Shown here: positions 58,301 to 64,000 of the stretch, one piece after another | How positions within the stretch are numbered: position 1 is the first letter of the stretch | Layout of the letters: every line of letters starts with the position of its first letter | Assembly (NCBI GenBank): GCA_012934845.2 | Contig: WNNJ02003019.1 | Location: 1-64,000 of the forward strand | Reading direction: 5' to 3' | DNA length: 64,000 bases | Source of the DNA: Pomphorhynchus laevis | Lineage: Eukaryota > Acanthocephala > Palaeacanthocephala > Echinorhynchida > Pomphorhynchidae | Notes under the pieces: generated by a model | Databases searched by the model: none | What the model was told of the DNA's origin: nothing | Seen by the model: only the letters and a program-made list of their open reading frames with translations | Made by a program: the position numbers and the translations under genes

Positions 58301-59040
58301 TTGAATATATTAATAATATAATCTTTATTAATATAATCCTTATTAAGGATTAATCCTTATTAATCGTAATTAATACTTAATCCTTGTTAATCCTTATACG
58401 TAATAAGGATTAGAGGTCATCGGGAGAACTGCTATGTTATTAAATTTTGGTCCCTATTCCTCAACTTGGCATAGCAGCGAGGCCAAATACATGCTAATGG
58501 CGTATTTCCTCTAATGAAATTATTTTATTAGCAATTCGTAAAAAATTTTCGCCTTATAGTTTAAATTTAATTTTAAAGATAATTAATTATTTTTTACCTA
58601 GAGTTATATAATTAATGAAAATTTAAGCATACATTTATTTAATAACTATCGATGTAAGGTTAAATAAATATTTTTGAATAATTATAAAAAGGACTTTTTC
58701 GTTTTGCTTATTACAAAAAATGAATATGGTTTTGTAAAATCAGAAACTGTCTACAATTCTTAATTAAGGAATATGATTTCTTACTCGCTTTTTTGAACTA
58801 TAAATTTACAACATTGATGAAAAGTCACGCAGTGAATTTTGCGTTGAGCGTTTTGTTGGTACAATCGGACACATCAAGGCGTTTTGTTTGCAATTACTCG
58901 GTATAAAGTTCAACTAATCGCAAATCTATCCAGAAGCTATATCGCTAGCTGAGTTAAGTTTTTGGTTGTTGATTTAATTTTTTTTCTTTCATATATATAA
59001 CATTTTTTTAATTTTTTTTCCTTTTTTAATTAACTTTATT
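58301..59040. other. AT-rich spacer between LINEs A and D
   Basis: Contains TAATCCTTATTAA-type degenerate tandem repeats (58320-58400), the 3' part of dispersed repeat R, and AT-rich sequence. No gene is seen. Confidence 0.5.
58405..58525 (+). repeat. Dispersed repeat family R, 3' part, with type-II-order hammerhead-like motif on the minus strand
   Basis: On the minus strand: AUUAGAG before GAAA, then AUAC...GUAU as a short stem III, then a long stem I with CUGCUAUG and CAUAGCAG, then CCGAUGA (CUGAUGA in the 37.6-kb copy), then CUCUAAU. AUUAGAG and CUCUAAU pair over 7 bp as stem II. This is the order of a type II hammerhead. Pairing next to the cleavage site is imperfect, so activity is doubtful. 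Confidence 0.5.
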
Positions 59041-59171
59041 TATTTTTTTAGTTATTTATAAACACATATATACATATAGTCATAGTGGAAGGGTTTGATA
59101 GCTCTAAGACAGTTGGGAAGAGAATATCTTCCGAACAATACGAAGATTTAAGAAATACGAATTTAGAATCC

Positions 59172-59663
59172 TCAGTGCAAAAGAGGCTTATGCCTATAAA
59201 GCAGGACTCTTTTGCACTGAAAATAACATGGAAGGAAAGCCATAACTTCAACAAAAAATAAGAGAAATCGAAAAGGAAATGAGAAAAACCGTTCGAGGAG
59301 AAATCTTCGAACAGTTTTTCAAAAAATAAAATTTCAGCTGAATCTCCTTCAAAAGCTCAGCTTTGAAGGATAAATTCAAAGCGGCTTTTGGACAAGAGGA
59401 AGGGTTTGATGTTATTGACATTTCTCCACAAGTGACGGCTATTCTTAAGGATGTACCGTCATTTGCGGAGAATGAAGATGTTGAAGAATTCTTACATCAA
59501 TATGATGTAAGAATTCTGAAAACATGCAAATCATACAATCAATCATATAGTTCCTTTCTTTTGAAGGGAACTATATGTAGTTTGAAAAAATTGAAAGAAG
59601 ATGGAGGCAGCATCTGCGGACATCGAATATCTGTAAAGATATTCGACGAATACGATGCTGCCT
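59172..59663. repeat. Cluster of perfect hairpins in LINE family D ORF1
   Basis: Stems: 59172-59185 with 59207-59220 (14 bp); 59283-59289 with 59314-59320 (7 bp, plus 59291-59296 with 59307-59312); 59344-59352 with 59362-59370 (9 bp); 59485-59499 with 59503-59517 (15 bp); 59544-59558 with 59563-59577 (15 bp, one G-U, loop TTTT); 59605-59614 with 59654-59663 (10 bp) enclosing 59624-59632 with 59637-59645 (9 bp, loop GTAA). All lie in coding sequence. Confidence 0.9.
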
Positions 59664-59827
59664 TTCGGTATCCGCAGTGTTATAGATTTCAGCGCTGGGG
59701 ACATTTTTCGAACATGTATCGAGAAGTGTCACCGCGTTGCGTCCACTGCGGAGAACATGAAACCCAAACATGTGGAAATAAAAATAGGCCGACATGTGCA
59801 AACTGTAAGCACCCTCACAAGGCGTAA
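59363..59827 (+). CDS. LINE family D ORF1, C-terminal part with zinc knuckles
   Basis: 154 codons. The globular part is VIDISPQVTAILKDVPSFAENEDVEEFLHQYDV and on. The cysteine cluster (PQCYRFQRWGHFSN, CVHCGEHETQTC, CANCKHPH) resembles the gag-like knuckles of R1-type ORF1; the first knuckle lost its second Cys and its last Cys. A TAA at 59826-59828 stops the frame inside the last knuckle, but SHVCPEFKFYLAWANGEN continues in the same frame. Upstream, 59085-59262 encodes more of ORF1. Confidence 0.65.
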   Translation: MKDKFKAAFGQEEGFDVIDISPQVTAILKDVPSFAENEDVEEFLHQYDVRILKTCKSYNQSYSSFLLKGTICSLKKLKEDGGSICGHRISVKIFDEYDAAFRYPQCYRFQRWGHFSNMYREVSPRCVHCGEHETQTCGNKNRPTCANCKHPHKA

Positions 59828-59961
59828 TCACACGTTTGTCCAGAGTTCAAGTTTTACTTGGCCTGGGCAAACGGTGAGAACAAGAAGGCTTGTGAGAAGC
59901 TCAGTCCTACCTTAGAGCAGCCAAAAGTCACTCTCTGGATCAATATGCTGGACAAGCAGCG

Positions 59962-60585
59962 ATGTTGATCGAGAGAGTACTTACTCTTGAAAAAGAAATG
60001 GCTGCCTTAAGACAGGAAAATGCAAAATTAAAAAGAGATGATGTAGTCCACGAAGCCGATTTGAAGAAATTCAAATCGGAGTTGAACGCAGCAACATTAC
60101 GCAAATACAAATCGTTGAAACAGGAGAAAGACAAGTCTTCGATTTCGGTGACTACTTTCAATAGTTTCAACGATTTGCCACAAATACAAGGCCCTCAGAA
60201 TGAGGACAATAATATGGACTATTGTTCCGTAGTATCGACTGATTCTAAGGGTCTTTCGATTAAAGCGCCAGGGACTGCTATAAATATGCTGACGTTATCT
60301 GAATCACTTCAGGTGGCGTCGAGTCGGAGGGGCAGTTCCTGGCACAAAGCTTCGAATGCAAGAAAAAAACGAAGAATTGAGTATTCTTCGCTTGAAGACA
60401 TCTGCCTGATGAGTTGGAATATAGGTTCTGTTAAGAACCTGATACAGTATTTCAGTCTCATACCGGCAGATGTGCTTCTCTTACAGGAAGCAAGATCACC
60501 CGATCAATTGAAGATTTTTAGCAGCAAAATCGACAACTGCGACACATTTGTGTCGCAGAAGGTTTCAGGATGGAACTCTTCCTAG
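59962..60585 (+). CDS. LINE family D coiled coil and endonuclease start
   Basis: 207 codons. Residues 1-60 (ERVLTLEKEMAALRQENAKL and on) have a heptad pattern expected of a coiled coil. Residues 130-200 have CLMSWNIGSVKNLIQYF and ADVLLLQEARS, the start of an APE-type endonuclease with its catalytic Asn and Glu. The endonuclease then continues in other frames (YVANCYIKPG near 60695, IGDFNNDCGS near 60800). Confidence 0.6.
   Translation: MLIERVLTLEKEMAALRQENAKLKRDDVVHEADLKKFKSELNAATLRKYKSLKQEKDKSSISVTTFNSFNDLPQIQGPQNEDNNMDYCSVVSTDSKGLSIKAPGTAINMLTLSESLQVASSRRGSSWHKASNARKKRRIEYSSLEDICLMSWNIGSVKNLIQYFSLIPADVLLLQEARSPDQLKIFSSKIDNCDTFVSQKVSGWNSS
60056..60558. repeat. Hairpins in the LINE family D coiled-coil and endonuclease frame
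   Basis: Stems: 60056-60065 with 60070-60079 (10 bp, loop GAAA); 60370-60377 with 60383-60390 (8 bp); 60398-60406 with 60465-60473 (9 bp) enclosing 60423-60429 with 60434-60440 (7 bp); 60537-60545 with 60550-60558 (9 bp, loop ATTT). Confidence 0.88.
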
Positions 60586-60959
60586 TGTCGGTAATAAAGA
60601 AGCGTTTTGCGCATCTTTACTATCGCATGGCACTAGCGAAGTAGGTTCATTCCAGCTCCTCCGATTTTTCATCTCTAGACGCCCAGTTTATGTAGCAAAT
60701 TGTTACATCAAGCCGGGGGCCTGGAGTTCGAAAAAGGGGAGGAGAGAGATTCGATCAATGCTGTTGAAGATCTTCAATTTGGGTGGTCAATTTTAAATTG
60801 GAGATTTCAACAACGACTGTGGGTCTCGGTTGGGCAGCATGATCGCTCCAGCATGGGAGGTCATATGTCCCCCGGAAGGGACATTTATCCGTCGTCGCAA
60901 TGGAAGATTTTGCTATGTAAAACAAAAATACAAATTTTTAAATTAAATGGCAGCAGAAT

Positions 60960-62957
60960 TTGCTGCCAGATACTTTTAATGATGGGCATAAGCTTGTATA
61001 TTGGTCGTGGAAGGAGGAACTAGTTTTCAAGATAAGATTCCAACCGATACGGGCCGGTATACAAGCTTTTAATAGATCAATAAGGGAAGTAATGATAAAT
61101 TTAAATAATAAAAATATTTTTTGTACTATTTTAAAAAATACTTTTAATGAAATAATAAATTTTAGTATTTGCAATAATAATTTTATAATAAATAATAATT
61201 TTAATTTTTTCGATTGTTTGAATATTTTAGATGAGACGTTTTTGACAAATTTTACAAATAAATTAAAAGAATCAAATTCTCTATTAATTTTGAATAATGT
61301 AATTTGTAGTAATGCAAATAAATTTTTAACTACTAAACGACCGCCCAACATCAAGTACACTCCTAAAGCTCTTCATTTGAAACGTATTCTCTGGGGTTTA
61401 CGAACGGATGCGAATCCTTCGTCTCAGAGAATCGCTCAAATGGCTCTGCTCAAGAATGATATTCAAGAGTTGGAGCAGAGGGTAGACGCTAAAAAGTTGC
61501 TGTCTTACAAGAATTTTTCAAAGGAATGGTGGCAAACCATTAGGCGAACCACCTTCCGTTCTTGGAGGGCAGCGGCTTCTAAGTGGATATCCTCTAAGGG
61601 TTTTGAGAATGTACTTCATGAAATGAAAATGAAACACCTAGCCAATGCTGAAGGATGGACAGAGAGGAAAATGATGAAGATCCGTATGGAACTCTTGTTT
61701 TCGACCATCGACAATTCGCATGATGACATCACTATAGAGGACATTTTGAGTGCGTGGCCAGTCGTGCCAAAGACTTTGTCTAACAGGTCTTCGGCATGTG
61801 CTGATGCGACCAAATTGATCGTTGATAGGGTTCGGACGGATATTGCTGCCAAGATGCTAGGGGTACCTTTAGCATCTTGGTGTGATATTACGGTCGGAAG
61901 GGTGGTGTTCCTTGCGAAGGGAAGATGGGTGTCGAATGCTAAAGACACAAGACCCATAACAATATCTAATAATATTGTTATGGTGTATGAGAGAGCTCTT
62001 GATAGAATTCTTTCCCGATTCTACGAAGATCGTGATATGTTGGGAGACCACATTCACGAATTTCGTAGAGGAAGGGTAACTGTTAAGGCAGTAAGGTCCA
62101 TGCAGAGTTTTCTCACCAGCGATAGACGACCTGCAGTCCTCTATTCGCTGGATGTGTCGGCGGCCTTCGACAACTTGGGGCATGATGCAATAGTTACAAC
62201 GTTAACCAGTGATGGTATACCGAGTAATTTGTTGCATCGTGTCCTGGGTATATTGAAAGCAAGAACTTTCTACTTGGATGATGACGGGGGTAAGTACTAT
62301 CATCTCAACAAAGGACTTCCCCAGGGCTCACCTCTGTCTCCTATCATTTATATGATAGTGACGAGGGGAGTTCTGGAGGGTCTTTTGGATAGGAACACCC
62401 ACGCCATCATTTATGCGGACGACATCTCGATCGCATTTAAGAGAAATACTCTGTCGGATGCAAGGTTTGAAGGGCGAATGAAGTCTGTAATGGACATTGT
62501 TGCTCATCGCTTAGCGAAGTTTGGCTTGTCTTTAAACCCAACGAAGAGCAATTTTGTTCATTACAGATTTCGGCGTCCTGGAAAGCACACTCGTCTCCTC
62601 GATTCTCTTCCAGGGAATCGAAAGCGTCGGGTGCGCATTCTGGGATCCGTTTTCGAACCACGTTTGCATCCTAGGTCAGATATGGCCAGGTGTTTCAAAT
62701 TAGTTAGAAAAGGGCTACGTATGTTTGAAAGAGAGATACGATTAAATGCCGATTCGGGTAGATGTGTAATTGTGCTCAATGCGTTTGTATTGAGCGGATT
62801 GTACTTCTACTCAAACAATCGCCCTCCAGAACAACGATATCTATTTTTAAAACGATTATTAATTTTAATAAATAAATTTTTTATGAATGAAATTGAAATT
62901 AAAAATAAATTAATTAAAAAATGTTTTATTTTACAATTTAAAAATCAAATGTTTTGA
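60960..62957 (+). CDS. LINE family D reverse transcriptase, intact frame of 665 codons
   Basis: RT motifs: RWVSNAKDTRPITISN, VYERALDRIL, IHEFRRGRVTV, YSLDVSAAFDNLGHD (motif A), LPQGSPLSP and AIIYADDISIAF (catalytic YADD near 62412). The C-terminal SGLYFYSNNRPPEQRYLFLK matches family C. Two stretches, residues about 42-121 and the last 40, are extremely AT-rich in codon use and rich in Asn, Ile, Phe and Lys, unlike the rest. The first Met may not be the true start, since the frame probably continued from the endonuclease. Confidence 0.8.
   Translation: MLPDTFNDGHKLVYWSWKEELVFKIRFQPIRAGIQAFNRSIREVMINLNNKNIFCTILKNTFNEIINFSICNNNFIINNNFNFFDCLNILDETFLTNFTNKLKESNSLLILNNVICSNANKFLTTKRPPNIKYTPKALHLKRILWGLRTDANPSSQRIAQMALLKNDIQELEQRVDAKKLLSYKNFSKEWWQTIRRTTFRSWRAAASKWISSKGFENVLHEMKMKHLANAEGWTERKMMKIRMELLFSTIDNSHDDITIEDILSAWPVVPKTLSNRSSACADATKLIVDRVRTDIAAKMLGVPLASWCDITVGRVVFLAKGRWVSNAKDTRPITISNNIVMVYERALDRILSRFYEDRDMLGDHIHEFRRGRVTVKAVRSMQSFLTSDRRPAVLYSLDVSAAFDNLGHDAIVTTLTSDGIPSNLLHRVLGILKARTFYLDDDGGKYYHLNKGLPQGSPLSPIIYMIVTRGVLEGLLDRNTHAIIYADDISIAFKRNTLSDARFEGRMKSVMDIVAHRLAKFGLSLNPTKSNFVHYRFRRPGKHTRLLDSLPGNRKRRVRILGSVFEPRLHPRSDMARCFKLVRKGLRMFEREIRLNADSGRCVIVLNAFVLSGLYFYSNNRPPEQRYLFLKRLLILINKFFMNEIEIKNKLIKKCFILQFKNQMF
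61444..62795. repeat. Hairpins in the LINE family D RT frame
   Basis: Stems: 61444-61451 with 61473-61480 (8 bp); 61849-61859 with 61870-61880 (11 bp); 61954-61965 with 61972-61983 (12 bp); 62116-62122 with 62145-62151 (7 bp, more pairs inside); 62181-62190 with 62232-62241 (10 bp, one G-U) enclosing 62205-62208 with 62213-62216 around loop GTGA; 62599-62605 with 62615-62621; 62774-62780 with 62789-62795. Confidence 0.85.
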
Positions 62958-63000
62958 ATAATTTTTTGTTTATCTTGTTTGAAATTTGTTTGATTATTTT

Positions 63001-63805
63001 TCTAAAATTGGATGTATATATTAATTTTATATTGCGCTTGCCTACAAGTGCTTTGTCAGAGAAATTAGAGAAATTAAGAAAAGTATAATTAAATGTATTA
63101 TATCTTCATTTTTTTGTCATTGTTCAAATAATTTTAAGATAATGTTACAAAATGTTTTTTATTTTATTGGTAATATTAATTTTATCCAAATTTTGTTTTT
63201 TATGATTATTTTGAATTTTTATTTTTTAGAATTGAATTTTAGCAGTTTATCATTTTTAATTTTTGTTTAAAATTCTTATCCTCGACATCCAACCAAAGAA
63301 ATCTCAATCGAAACCTGCAAAAAGAAAGAAAAAAGAAAAAAGAAAGGAAACTCGATTGGGGCTCCATACTTGGCTGGGGTCGAAAAAGTCAGAAAAAAAA
63401 ACGAAAATATATATGAATTTTGTTTTTTACTTTAATAAATCATTATTTTTTTTAAAAGTCACAGAATACCAAAATACAAAACAAATTGAATTTCCTAAAA
63501 GAACATGTTTTCAGTTTAGATTTGTTTAAATACAAAAGGTAAATTCAATTGACTGAAAACGTTTGAAACGCTTATTTAAAATCCAAATAAACACCACGTA
63601 TTTTACTAATACCTTTCCTTATGTAAAATATAAGTACTAGGAAAAGACTGTATTTAACTAAACAGTACCCTTGTTTAAATAAATGAGGTCAATTCTATTG
63701 AATTAAAACGTTTGGATAATTGTACGTGGCGATTACGCTTTTGTCGAATGAGATAATGGTTCGTCTAAATCAGAATATAGAAACTTCTATTTTAACGTTG
63801 CAAAG
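63001..63805. other. AT-rich stretch after LINE family D
   Basis: Probably the 3' UTR of family D followed by spacer. A Lys-rich frame of 88 codons (63263-63529) has no recognisable domain. I see no other feature. Confidence 0.35.
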
Positions 63806-64000
63806 ATGGAAAAACCTTCCAAATCTCAACTAAATAAGGTGAATGTATGTCTTAATCATCACAACCCAAAGGTAAGTGATGCTTCTGTTACTTCTGACAA
63901 TGGAGAATTACTTTCCCAAATCCCCAAACTTGTTAATCTGGGGATTATCAAAATAATAAAGCCTTTAGAGAGGCACATTTTATACAACACTTTTCTCAGA
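63806..64000 (+). mobile_element. LINE family C (R1-like), start of ORF1, cut by the window end
   Basis: The ATG at 63806 opens MEKPSKSQLNKVNVC and continues unbroken to the edge. SQIPKLVNLGIIKIIKPLER and LYNTFLR align with PIPKLKNLAVIKLSAPIERH and LFNIFLRKF of the ORF1 at 44873-45544. It is intact as far as seen. A 7-bp stem with arms AATCCCC and GGGGATT lies at about 63920-63952, as a similar GGGGAA/TTCCCC stem lies in the other copy near 45017-45030. Confidence 0.8.

Larger units (their letters stand above)
59041..63000 (+). mobile_element. LINE family D, R1-like
   Basis: ORF1 pieces (59085-59262, 59363-59827) are followed by a coiled-coil and endonuclease frame (59962-60585), further endonuclease pieces to about 60920, and a large intact RT frame (60960-62957). 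Zinc knuckles, an APE endonuclease and an RT with SNNRPPEQR near the end place it in the R1-like group with family C. The endonuclease is split over three frames, so the copy is dead as it stands, although its RT is whole. The coding strand is unusually rich in perfect hairpins. The exact ends were not found. Confidence 0.8.

Noticed and set aside
63263-63529. Lys-rich 88-codon frame after LINE D
   Set aside because: Composition-driven, no domain, and not seen elsewhere in the window.

Overview
This is an AT-rich animal (metazoan invertebrate) nuclear window. The evidence is one intron-rich host gene with GT-AG introns, long AT-rich introns, several families of non-LTR retrotransposons (LINEs), foldback elements and tandem satellites. 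No tRNA, rRNA, CRISPR or operon-like layout was seen. The species cannot be named from the sequence.

Layout. 1-1447: right end of a tandem array with a unit of about 363 bp. 1979-22807, minus strand: a gene for the catalytic alpha subunit of ER glucosidase II (GANAB type, GH31). It has about 20 exons, carries an identical 840-bp internal tandem duplication (6857-8536), and its last exon was not found. 22.8-25.3 kb: spacer with an RTE-like LINE relic and a 175-bp palindrome. 25.3-29.1 kb, minus: CR1-like LINE (family A). 29.6-35.0 kb, plus: R1-like LINE (family C) split by a minus-strand CR1-like LINE (family B). 35.0-44.4 kb: AT-rich spacer with a dispersed repeat, a foldback element and LINE relics. 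44.4-46.8 kb: a second, internally deleted family C copy. 46.8-47.8 kb: a second tandem array, unit 369-370 bp. 48.0-54.0 kb: a reverse-transcriptase fossil split by a CR1-like LINE (family E). 54.2-58.3 kb: a nearly complete family A LINE with overlapping ORF1 and ORF2. 58.9-63 kb: another R1-like LINE (family D) with a 665-codon open RT frame. 63.8-64.0 kb: the start of a third family C copy.

The main discovery candidate is a set of hammerhead-ribozyme cores in unrelated repeats. The two arrays do not resemble each other outside the core. Both contain every hammerhead part (CUGANGA, GAAA, a UH cleavage site, three pairing helices), but in an order that is neither type I, II nor III. The catalytic strand lies in the apical loop of the stem III hairpin, while its partners flank the base of that hairpin. 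A single unit cannot fold this without knotting, but two tandem units can. Compensatory changes between diverged units of the left array support the pairings. A dispersed repeat carries a type-II-order hammerhead, and two foldback elements carry CUGANGA-stem-GAAA half-cores.

A second unusual signal is that the R1-like LINEs, above all family D, have coding sequences full of perfect short hairpins (stems up to 15 bp, several with GNRA-type loops). The host gene and the RNA-like elements appear independent of each other.
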